Below, piece by piece: positions 5,896-11,753 of a stretch of DNA of 11,753 bases. The notes under the pieces are model-generated. The model searched no databases, was not told the origin of the DNA, and saw nothing but the letters and a program-made list of their open reading frames with translations. Position numbers and translations under genes: made by a program. Origin of the DNA: Pseudomonadota bacterium (GTDB lineage Bacteria > Pseudomonadota > Alphaproteobacteria > Rhodospirillales > 2-02-FULL-58-16); assembly GCA_022560215.1 (NCBI GenBank), contig JADFTO010000064.1:1-11753 (forward strand), read 5' to 3'. Position 1 is the stretch's first letter. Each line of letters opens with the position of its first letter.

Positions 5896-7176
5896 CTAAA
5901 GCCGCCAGTGGCTGACGCCGTCGGGCAGGGCCTTGCCCCGCCACATGCCCTTGACGTCGGCAAGCAGCCCGCCGGGCTTGAAGAGCCCCGCGAGCGCGTC
6001 CGGGCCGAGGTCCCGATAGGCCCCGTGGGCCACGGCCCCGATGACGCAGTCGTAGCCCGACGCCCCGTCCAGGCTGGCCAGGGGATGAACGCCGTGGACG
6101 CGTGCCGCCTCATCGGCGTCCGCCAGGGGGTCGTGGGCGTCGACCGTGTAGCCCAGACCCTCCAGGTGTTCGATGATGTCGAACACCTTGGAATTGCGCA
6201 GGTCCGGCACGTTCTCCTTGAAGGTCAGCCCGAGCACCAGGATTCGCGTCTCCTTGCCCCTCGGCGCCGTCTCCGCCAGGGCCTGGTCGATGCATTGGGC
6301 GACGTAGGTCCCCATGCCGTCGTTGATGCGCCGGCCGGCGAGGATGATCTCCGGCTCGTACCCGGCCTCCTGGGCGCAATGCGCGAGGTAGAAGGGATCG
6401 ACCCCGATGCAGTGGCCGCCCACCAGCCCGGGGCTGAAGCCGAGGAAGTTCCATTTGGTGGAGGCCGCCTCGAGGACGTCGAGGATGGAAATGTCCACTT
6501 CGCGGAAGATCTTGGTCACCTCGTTGACGAACGCGATGTTGATGTCGCGCTGCGCGTTCTCGATCACCTTGGCGGCCTCCGCCGTCTTGATGTCCTTGGC
6601 GACGAAGACTCCGCCCGAGGTGACGGCGCCGTATATCTCGGTGAGCGTCGCCGTCACCTCGGTCGTCTGGCCGGCCACCACCTTGGTGATGCGCTCAAGC
6701 GTGTGCTCCCGGTCGCCGGGGTTGGTGCGCTCGGGGGCGTAGCCCAGGAAAAAGTCCCTGCCGCAGGCGAGACCCGAGGCGGCCTCCAGCTCTGGCCCCA
6801 GGATGTTTTCGGTGACGCCGGGGTAGACCGTGCTCTCCAGGACCACCAGGGCGCCCTTCTTCATCGCCCGGCCCACCGTCGCCGCGGCTGCCCTGAGCGC
6901 CGAGAGGTCGGGCCTGTTGTCCCCGTCCACCGGGGTCGGCACGGCGATGATGAAGACGTCGGCGCCGCCGAGGCCGCCGGCCTCGGACGTGCGCTCGAGG
7001 GCGCTCCCCAGCAAGGCGCTTTCCTCCACCTCGCCGGTGCGGTCATGGCCCGACTTTATTTCCTCCACCCTTGCGGCGTCCTCGTCGAAGCCGGTGACGG
7101 GGAATCTGCGGGACAGGGCCTCGGCCAGGGGAAGGCCCACGTAGCCGAGGCCGATGACGGCGATCTTGAGAGTCAT
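5896..7176 (-). CDS. tviB: UDP-N-acetylhexosamine 6-dehydrogenase (TviB/WbpO type)
   Basis: A nucleotide-sugar dehydrogenase of 426 residues, matching the length of TviB/VipA and WbpO. It oxidises the C6 of UDP-GlcNAc or UDP-GalNAc to the uronic acid with two NAD+ in the cytoplasm. The Rossmann motif is GLGYVG (9-14). Other landmarks are PTPVDGDNRPDL (80-91), ESTVYPGVTE (114-123), APERTNPGD (147-155), Lys203 in AEAAKVIENAQRD, and the catalytic Cys256 in GLVGGHCIGVDPFYL. AGRRINDGMG (280-289) and LTFKENVPDLRNSK (317-330) lie in the C-terminal UDP-binding part. The TKWNF and GRRINDGM blocks favour TviB/WbpO over ordinary UDP-glucose dehydrogenase; GlcNAc versus GalNAc cannot be decided. It lies 57 bases downstream of the GT-C-like membrane protein gene on the same strand, probably one operon. 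GGGAA about 8 bases before the ATG is a modest ribosome binding site. Confidence 0.93.
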   Translation of the reverse strand: MTLKIAVIGLGYVGLPLAEALSRRFPVTGFDEDAARVEEIKSGHDRTGEVEESALLGSALERTSEAGGLGGADVFIIAVPTPVDGDNRPDLSALRAAAATVGRAMKKGALVVLESTVYPGVTENILGPELEAASGLACGRDFFLGYAPERTNPGDREHTLERITKVVAGQTTEVTATLTEIYGAVTSGGVFVAKDIKTAEAAKVIENAQRDINIAFVNEVTKIFREVDISILDVLEAASTKWNFLGFSPGLVGGHCIGVDPFYLAHCAQEAGYEPEIILAGRRINDGMGTYVAQCIDQALAETAPRGKETRILVLGLTFKENVPDLRNSKVFDIIEHLEGLGYTVDAHDPLADADEAARVHGVHPLASLDGASGYDCVIGAVAHGAYRDLGPDALAGLFKPGGLLADVKGMWRGKALPDGVSHWRL

Positions 7177-7233
7177 GCGAAGATTCCCAAACGGCGGAAG
7201 GGGCTTCCCTCTAGCCGGTCGCTCGCGGCCTTG

Positions 7234-9141
7234 TCAATCGGCCTGCCCCGCCCCGGGATAGGGCCAGGAGCGGATGACCCGCCACCGCCCCCGGTCCCTG
7301 TCCACCAGGTAGGACGCGCCTTCGGCGAGCTCCAGGCCGAGCACTTGGCGCACTTCGACGGAGGCCGAGTGAACGATGATCATCGCCGCCGGCTTCATAC
7401 CTGAGACGAATCTGGCCACGGCAGAAAGACTGAAGTCGTGGAAGGCGGCGAGCCAGGGCACGGACGGGCGGTCGAGCAGATAGCGGGTGATCACCGCGGC
7501 CGAGCCCGTGCCTTTCGGGTCGAGCACGTAAAGGGGGGCGCCCGCGGGTACATCCAGGTCCAGGGCGACGGCCCGGTAATGGGGCATTGGGGGCTCCAGG
7601 TCGAAGCGCAGCTTGGGGGCGAAGACCAAGGGCGCCGCCAGCACCAGGGCCAGCGGAATCCAGGCCAGCGCCCGGGGCTTCAGCCTGGCGGCCAGGTATC
7701 TCTTCCACAACAGGCCCAGGCCGTAAGCCGCGAAGGCGACGGCGAGCATCCCGAGGTGCATGTTGTAGCGCCAGTAGGAAACGACCCTGAGCGCGTCCCG
7801 CTCGCCGAACGAGGCCACGTAGATGAGCAACAGGAACGCGTTGTAGCCGATGAACGCCGTGCCCACGATGAGGGCCAGGCGGTCGAAGGGGCCGCCGAAC
7901 CTGAAAAGCGCCCTGACAGCGATCCCCGCCGCCACCAGCATGATGGCGAAGTAGAGGCTCTTCTTCGCCGCCACCACGGCCATCTGCTTGACGATTCCGG
8001 GAATCAGGTGGAAGGCCCAGTCCGCGAAGGGCCGGAGCTCGACCTCGGCCCCCGGCCAGCCGGACATTTGGCCGCTGACGTGATAGCGCCAGAGGCCGTA
8101 GAGGACCAGCGCCGGCAGCGCCATGAGCGGGACAAGGCGCAGGAATTTGGCGGCGCTGACGGCGGGATCGCGCAAAGCGGCCACCGCCACGCCGGCGCTC
8201 ACCACGACGAACAGCACCAGGCCCACCTGCTTGACGTTGACCAGCACCGCCATGACCAGGGCGAACTGCCAGGCCCGCCGCCGGGCCCCGGCCCCGTCGC
8301 CCGCCGCCAGATCGCCCAGCAGCAGCCATCCCAACACCCCGCCGAAGCCGGCGGCGACGGCGGTGGCCACGTCGGCATAGGCGGTCAGCGCCACCTTCTG
8401 GGCGAAGGTGGGGTTGAGGAGCGTCCCCGCGAGCACGGCCAGGGCGGCCAGGCCCCAGCCCCAGCGGACGTTTTCCTCCTCCTTGCCCGCCGCGCTCAGC
8501 GCCAGGCGCACGGCGGCCAGCCCGAAGGAGATCAGCAGCAGCACGTTGAGCAGGCGCCCGGCGCCCTCGACGAACTGGCCGCCAATCCGTCCCGCCAGGT
8601 AGCCGAGCAGGGGCCAGCCGAAGGGATAGGCGGGCTTCATCGCCGACCCGGTCACCGGGTTGTCGGCGGCCGGCAGGAGGTCCGTCACGAGCAGGAAGCG
8701 CGAGGCCGGCAACCAGTGGGAGAACTCGTCCCATTGGGAGGCCGTCATGGCCGCGGCGATGAGCAGCAGCGGCAGGGCCAGGCACGCCGCCTTGACGGCG
8801 GCGGCGGAAAACAGGCGGCCGTCGCGGCGCATCACATGCGCCGACGCCGCCACGGCGAGGGCGAAGACCACCCAGGCGAGCAGGGAGAACGGCGCGGACG
8901 ACAAAACCCCCCAGGAGGTGAAGCCCAGGGACACCACGCCCCATCCGTAGAGGGCGTCGGCCTCGACAAGGCGCCGGCGGCCACAGGCGGCCCCGCCGAG
9001 GGCGGCGAGCCCGCACCACAGCACCGCCACCACGATCATGGTGACGGCTTGGTCGCCGCCCGCGAAGAAGTAACTCAAGGTCTGTCCCATGGGCGCGAAC
9101 CGACTTTCATTCCGACGCCGGGGCGGCGGCCGAAGGATCAT
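7234..9141 (-). CDS. Multi-pass membrane protein, probable GT-C glycosyltransferase
   Basis: A very hydrophobic protein of up to 635 residues with about ten or more membrane segments between residues 30 and 510, then a soluble C-terminal domain of about 125 residues. The N-terminal loop WDEFSHW (137-143), after the first few membrane segments, resembles the acidic catalytic motif of GT-C enzymes (ArnT/PMT-like), which transfer sugar from a lipid-phosphate donor outside the inner membrane. YPFGWPLLGYL (172-182) resembles the second conserved block of that superfamily. I cannot assign a specific family. The start is uncertain: the ATG at 9141 has only a G-run upstream, and the ATG at 9090 (residue 18) would drop the arginine-rich head without losing a membrane segment. 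It heads a likely operon with the TviB-type dehydrogenase and is divergent from the O-antigen ligase-like gene, pointing to decoration or assembly of a lipid-linked glycan (inference). Confidence 0.75.
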   Translation of the reverse strand: MILRPPPRRRNESRFAPMGQTLSYFFAGGDQAVTMIVVAVLWCGLAALGGAACGRRRLVEADALYGWGVVSLGFTSWGVLSSAPFSLLAWVVFALAVAASAHVMRRDGRLFSAAAVKAACLALPLLLIAAAMTASQWDEFSHWLPASRFLLVTDLLPAADNPVTGSAMKPAYPFGWPLLGYLAGRIGGQFVEGAGRLLNVLLLISFGLAAVRLALSAAGKEEENVRWGWGLAALAVLAGTLLNPTFAQKVALTAYADVATAVAAGFGGVLGWLLLGDLAAGDGAGARRRAWQFALVMAVLVNVKQVGLVLFVVVSAGVAVAALRDPAVSAAKFLRLVPLMALPALVLYGLWRYHVSGQMSGWPGAEVELRPFADWAFHLIPGIVKQMAVVAAKKSLYFAIMLVAAGIAVRALFRFGGPFDRLALIVGTAFIGYNAFLLLIYVASFGERDALRVVSYWRYNMHLGMLAVAFAAYGLGLLWKRYLAARLKPRALAWIPLALVLAAPLVFAPKLRFDLEPPMPHYRAVALDLDVPAGAPLYVLDPKGTGSAAVITRYLLDRPSVPWLAAFHDFSLSAVARFVSGMKPAAMIIVHSASVEVRQVLGLELAEGASYLVDRDRGRWRVIRSWPYPGAGQAD

Positions 9142-9261
9142 CGACCCCCCCCTGCCCGGAACGGCGGATGGCGGCCAGAGGGCTATGAACCACCGCCCGG
9201 CCGGGGGGGCAACAAAAAAATAAGGGACGGCGGCCTCTGACCGTTTATAAAGATTCAGACC
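9142..9261. promoter_or_regulatory. Divergent intergenic region, probable promoters
   Basis: These 120 bases separate two divergent membrane-protein genes and so should hold promoters for both. An A-rich run AACAAAAAAATAA (9210-9222) and TTTATAAAG (9243-9251) are the only AT-rich elements in very GC-rich surroundings. CCCGGCCGGG (9196-9205) is a perfect palindrome that could be an operator or structural site. No convincing -35/-10 pair could be assigned by eye. Confidence 0.4.
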
Positions 9262-10521
9262 ATGAACGCGACACCCTTATCCCCCGCTTCCCGCCTGTTC
9301 GCCGTCTTCGTGGGCGTGGCGGTGCCCAGCCTGGTCATCGGCCGCGCCGCCTTGGCGGGCGCCCTGATCGCGGCTTTCGTCTGCGTCCTTTTGCTCCCCG
9401 GCAAGTCCGCCTGCGGGCGGGCCGTGGCGGAGCGGGCAAGGAGCCCCATCGGGATTATGCTCGGCGTCACATTCGCCGCCTGGCTGCCCAGCGTCATCGT
9501 TTCCATCGACCCCGCCAGGTCCTTGGAGGCCTGGGGGCGGACGGTAATTTTCGTGGCGGCGGCGGCCTATCTGTGGGCGGCCTTCTCGAGGGACGGCCGG
9601 CTGCTGGATTCGTGCCTCCGCGCCCTGCTGGTGGCGAGCGCGGTGCTGATCGCGGTCTGCCTCATAGCCCTTTACGCTTCGCCGGAATTCCTGTCGTTCA
9701 TCCGCGCCAAGGGGTGGACGCCCATGCCCGCGGCGCTCGCCCTGAAGGCCATTTCCGCCGTCGCCATGCTGCTCATCCCCGTGGTCCTGCTGGCGGGACA
9801 GAGGCTGGGCGGCCCATGGTGGACTCTCGCCATCGCCGTGACGGCCTGTTTGCTGGGGCTGATCTGGATTCTCTACGGGCGCGCCTCCATCGCCGGGATT
9901 CTCGCCATGCTGTTCATTGCCGGGCCGCTGTTCTTCTGGTCCCGGCGGCGGCGGGGCAGGGCGGCCGTGGCGTTCATCGCGCTTATCGCCGTCACCGTGG
10001 CCGTGTTCGCTTGGCTGCACGAAACCCGCGGGGACCTGGACCCGAGCGGGCTGCCGGGGACCATCCCCTACTGGCTGATCGACTATCAAAGGCAGACCAT
10101 CTTCAAGTTCACATTGGATCTGGCCGCCCAGTCGCCCTGGTTCGGCAGCGGCATAAACGTGATCAACTTCATGCCCGGGGCTGACACCAGGATTCCCGGC
10201 CAGGGCGACCTGACCTACATTCCGGGACACCCCCACGACTGGCCGGTCGAGGTGCTGGCGGAAACGGGGGTGGTCGGGCTGCTGCCCCTGCTCGGCCTGG
10301 TCGCCATGCTGTTCGTCGGGCTGGTCCGGGACTATATCGCCACCCGGGACCCGGCGGGGCTGGCGGGCCTCACCGTCAACACCGGCTATTGGGCCTCCGG
10401 GCTGTTCAGTTTTTCCTTCTGGTCGGCCTGGTGGCAGGTGGCCTTCATGGTCCTGTTCGCCCTCTGCCTGGCCGGCAGGCGGACCCCCCCGGCCGACGGC
10501 GTCCGGAATCCCGCCGGCTAG
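9262..10521 (+). CDS. O-antigen ligase/polymerase family membrane protein (WaaL/Wzy)
   Basis: A 419-residue integral membrane protein with about ten membrane segments and one large periplasmic loop around residues 255-325. The end of that loop carries the Wzy_C/WaaL signature GHPHDWPVEVLAETG (322-336), including the His at 323 or 325 typical of O-antigen ligases, followed by a GLLPLLGL membrane segment. An arginine after a membrane segment (YGRAS, 205-209) matches the conserved position in these enzymes. Family members either join lipid-linked glycan to a lipid A core or other acceptor (WaaL) or polymerise repeat units (Wzy); sequence alone does not separate them. The ATG at 9262 has a poor ribosome binding site but sits just before the first membrane segment. 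It is divergent from the GT-C-like gene, and the repeat at 10521 begins at its stop codon. Confidence 0.88.
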   Translation: MNATPLSPASRLFAVFVGVAVPSLVIGRAALAGALIAAFVCVLLLPGKSACGRAVAERARSPIGIMLGVTFAAWLPSVIVSIDPARSLEAWGRTVIFVAAAAYLWAAFSRDGRLLDSCLRALLVASAVLIAVCLIALYASPEFLSFIRAKGWTPMPAALALKAISAVAMLLIPVVLLAGQRLGGPWWTLAIAVTACLLGLIWILYGRASIAGILAMLFIAGPLFFWSRRRRGRAAVAFIALIAVTVAVFAWLHETRGDLDPSGLPGTIPYWLIDYQRQTIFKFTLDLAAQSPWFGSGINVINFMPGADTRIPGQGDLTYIPGHPHDWPVEVLAETGVVGLLPLLGLVAMLFVGLVRDYIATRDPAGLAGLTVNTGYWASGLFSFSFWSAWWQVAFMVLFALCLAGRRTPPADGVRNPAG

Positions 10522-10566
10522 AGCGATTTCATATATGGGATCGCGTCTCAATTCTGCCTCTGGCCG
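10521..10566 (+). repeat. Dispersed intergenic repeat, copy 2
   Basis: This block begins at the last base of the ligase stop codon and matches 557-606 in the same orientation: GAGCGATTTCAT, then the shared core GTCTCAATTCTGCC (10545-10558), then TCTGGCCGC. The central palindrome here is CATATATG (10530-10537), different in sequence from that in copy 1 but still self-complementary. Both copies directly follow a gene end. Confidence 0.6.
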
Positions 10567-10589
10567 CTCACTGCCCGAGCAGGCTTATC

Positions 10590-10638
10590 GGCATGTTCCC
10601 ACTTACGTGGAAATGCCCTGGGACCGCCTTGCCCAGGG
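10590..10638. repeat. Tandem pair of stem-loops
   Basis: GGCAT (10590-10594), TTC and CAC pair with GTG, GAA and ATGCC (ending at 10617) around a TTAC loop with single-base bulges. Immediately after, CCCTGGG (10616-10622) pairs perfectly with CCCAGGG (10632-10638). They lie about 70-120 bases after the ligase stop and may end its transcript, but no T-run follows. Confidence 0.45.
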
Positions 10639-10738
10639 AGGAGAGCGGGGTTCGGCGAAGCTCCCAGATCATCAGGTAAACTAAGATCATAAAATTGGAT
10701 GGTGGTGGGGGCAGTCTGCAGCGAACCCGTCTCCGCCG

Positions 10739-10766
10739 AATTCCCTAAACGACGGAACAGGGAATT
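10739..10766. repeat. Perfect 8-bp inverted repeat
   Basis: AATTCCCT (10739-10746) and AGGGAATT (10759-10766) are exact reverse complements with a 12-base spacer; TTTCT follows on the + strand. It could be a weak terminator, a regulatory site or part of a mobile-element end. I cannot choose among these. Confidence 0.45.
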
Positions 10767-10899
10767 TTCTTGTGGATCAGGGTACCGTCGCACGGGTCCG
10801 CCGCAGCCTCAAATCGGGGGCCCGATGCCACCTTTACCGAACTCGACGTTTTTGGCGTCGTGGTTCGCCTTAAGCCAATTCCCGGGTAGGAAACTACTG

Positions 10900-10911
10900 A
10901 GAGTTAACTCT
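10900..10911. repeat. 12-bp perfect palindrome near the IS630 fragment end
   Basis: AGAGTTAACTCT reads the same on both strands and lies 49 bases beyond the stop codon of the IS630 transposase fragment, where the terminal inverted repeat of that element would be expected. Whether it belongs to the terminus is unproven because the partner end is missing. Confidence 0.3.
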
Positions 10912-10959
10912 GCGGGTCCTGGTTCCATATAGTCCGCAAGAGGCCATTTATACGCAGAT

Positions 10960-11157
10960 TCAGAAAGTTTGAGCCTCGACGACCCAAGGGAAATTTCCGA
11001 TGGAACGGATGCGGCCTTTTTGATCGACGAGTGCGTTCCAGGCCTCGCAGCAAGCGTCCAAGAGGTCGTCCTGGGTGGGGAATGTGTGGTTGGCGAGTTT
11101 GGTCTTGCGCAAGTATGCCCATATATTTTCCTGTGGGCCCACCGGGTCAACCGGGGT
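10960..11157 (-). pseudogene. IS630-family transposase, C-terminal fragment
   Basis: On the minus strand about 60 residues match the C-terminal end of IS630-family transposases: ENIWAYLRKTKLANHTF, then DDLLDACCEAWNAL, then GRIRSI, ending VVEAQTF and a TGA stop at 10960-10962. In intact members ENIW follows the catalytic region (usually within LNPVENIW) and contains the last acidic catalytic residue, so everything before it, including the first two catalytic aspartates and the helix-turn-helix, is missing. Homology is lost just before ENIW, near 11157, where DNA coding for an IS3-family transposase on the opposite strand begins. It cannot encode an active transposase. Confidence 0.75.
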
Positions 11158-11753
11158 CACGACGGATCACCGCTCTGTTGAGAGATCGCGGATGGCGCGT
11201 GAATCACAAGCGGGTTTACCGGCTCTATCGAGAGGAGGGGCTGGCCGTCCGGCGGCGCAAGCGCAAGCGGATCGCGAGTGTCGTTCGCGTCCCTCGGCAG
11301 GCACCCGAACGTCCCAACCAGCGATGGTCGATGGACTTCGTCTCCGACGCGCTTGCGAATGGCAGGCGGATCAGGGTGCTGACCGTGATCGATGATTTCA
11401 CCCGGGAGAGTCTTGCCACGGAGGTAGACACCTCATTACCCGGCCTGCGGGTCACACGAGTCTTGGACCGGTTGGCCGATGAGCGTGGCCTGCCCGAGGT
11501 GATCACGGTGGACAACGGGCCTGAGTTCGCGGGAAAGACCCTGGATGCTTGGGCGTATGCCCATGGAGTGCGCCTGCACTTCATCGACCCGGGCAAGCCG
11601 GTGCAGAATGCGTTCATCGAGAGCTTCAATGGGCGGCTGCGCGACGAGTGCCTCAACGAGCACTGGTTCATGAGCCTTCCCGCGGCCCGCACGATCATCG
11701 AGGCTTGGCGGGACGACTACAATGCCGTTCGGCCCCACAGTGCCTTGGGCAAC
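11157..11753 (+). pseudogene. IS3-family OrfB transposase, 5'-truncated and cut by window end
   Basis: The frame is open without stops to the window edge and matches the integrase-core part of IS3-family OrfB (IS407-like group). Recognisable blocks in order are RRITALLRDRGWRVNHKRVY, RPNQRWSMDFV, VLTVIDDFTRE, VITVDNGPEF, NAFIESFNGRLRDECLNEHW and YNAVRPHSALG. The DDE triad is complete: Asp at 11334-11336, Asp at 11511-11513 and Glu at 11619-11621, the last two separated by 35 residues as usual in this family. The N-terminal 80 or so residues, the frameshift region and orfA are absent, because the reading frame changes into IS630-derived DNA near 11157. No start codon or ribosome binding site is evident. 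The final residues continue beyond the window. Confidence 0.82.

Larger units (their letters stand above)
10567..10959. other. Gene-poor stretch with inverted repeats
   Basis: About 390 bases without a recognisable gene, lower in GC than the polysaccharide block. Frames of about 80 codons are open on both strands, but their translations resemble no family and carry no coding bias. The region instead holds several inverted repeats, listed separately, and leads into transposon fragments. It is probably old insertion-sequence flank or a composite of small repeats. Confidence 0.5.

Noticed and set aside
4455..6113. A 552-codon minus-strand frame opposite manC
   Set aside because: manC motifs are complete on the + strand; the antisense translation shows no domain.
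5908..7404. A 498-codon + strand frame opposite the sugar dehydrogenase
   Set aside because: The minus strand holds every TviB-family motif; the + translation is not recognisable.
7211..9019. A 602-codon minus-strand frame shifted relative to the GT-C-like gene
   Set aside because: Arg/Gly/Pro-rich composition without motifs; it overlaps the real gene almost fully in another frame.
7438..9240. A 600-codon open frame on the + strand opposite the GT-C-like gene
   Set aside because: Its translation is low-complexity (rich in Gly, Arg, Gln, His) and matches no family, while the minus strand encodes a coherent multi-pass membrane protein. It is a byproduct of high GC.
10548..10793. An 81-codon minus-strand frame after the ligase gene
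   Set aside because: It runs through the repeat copy and the stem-loops and shows no coding bias or recognisable domain.
1..11753. CRISPR array, tRNA, rRNA, toxin-antitoxin or defence genes
   Set aside because: No regularly spaced repeats, cloverleaf-like segments, or recognisable defence families were found on either strand.

Overview
The window looks like a chromosomal stretch of a high-GC alphaproteobacterium, probably of the Rhodospirillales type. That placement is inferred from strong G/C bias at third codon positions, long antisense open frames, and the mix of families: heparinase II/III-like protein, a ManC-type bifunctional enzyme and a TviB-type dehydrogenase. No rRNA, tRNA or CRISPR array is visible, so the lineage is not proven.

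Left part (1-2760). A lower-GC stretch with no recognisable gene (1-273) is followed by two small unknown genes on the + strand (274-543, 648-866). Between them lies a short repeat (557-606) with a second copy at 10521-10566. A two-gene minus-strand operon comes next: a Rieske [2Fe-2S] ferredoxin (1843-2157, GTG start, very strong ribosome binding site), then a BtuF/TroA-fold cobalamin-binding-type protein without a signal peptide (911-1831). A small cupin protein (2407-2733) stands alone on the + strand.

Central part (2811-10521). This is a surface-polysaccharide block: a heparinase II/III-like protein (2811-4388, +); ManC, mannose-1-phosphate guanylyltransferase/mannose-6-phosphate isomerase (4464-5867, +); a convergent TviB/WbpO-type UDP-N-acetylhexosamine 6-dehydrogenase (5896-7176, -) downstream of a large multi-pass GT-C-like membrane protein (7234-9141, -); and, divergent from that, an O-antigen ligase/polymerase family membrane protein (9262-10521, +). 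ManC would supply GDP-mannose and the dehydrogenase a UDP-N-acetylhexosaminuronic acid. The two membrane proteins would act on lipid-linked glycans. No conventional cytoplasmic glycosyltransferase, flippase or export gene lies in the window, so this is only part of a pathway or one of several scattered blocks.

Right part (10521-11753). Immediately after the ligase stop codon comes the second repeat copy, then about 390 bases of lower-GC DNA with several inverted repeats and no gene, then transposon debris. A C-terminal fragment of an IS630-family transposase (minus strand) abuts, near base 11157, an N-terminally truncated IS3-family OrfB (plus strand) with an intact DDE triad that runs off the window edge. 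The window reads as a metabolic/polysaccharide region bordered on the right by an insertion-sequence scrapyard. I do not see a clear new defence or mobile system. The points most worth checking are the repeat pair, the Rieske/B12-binding operon and the IS chimera.
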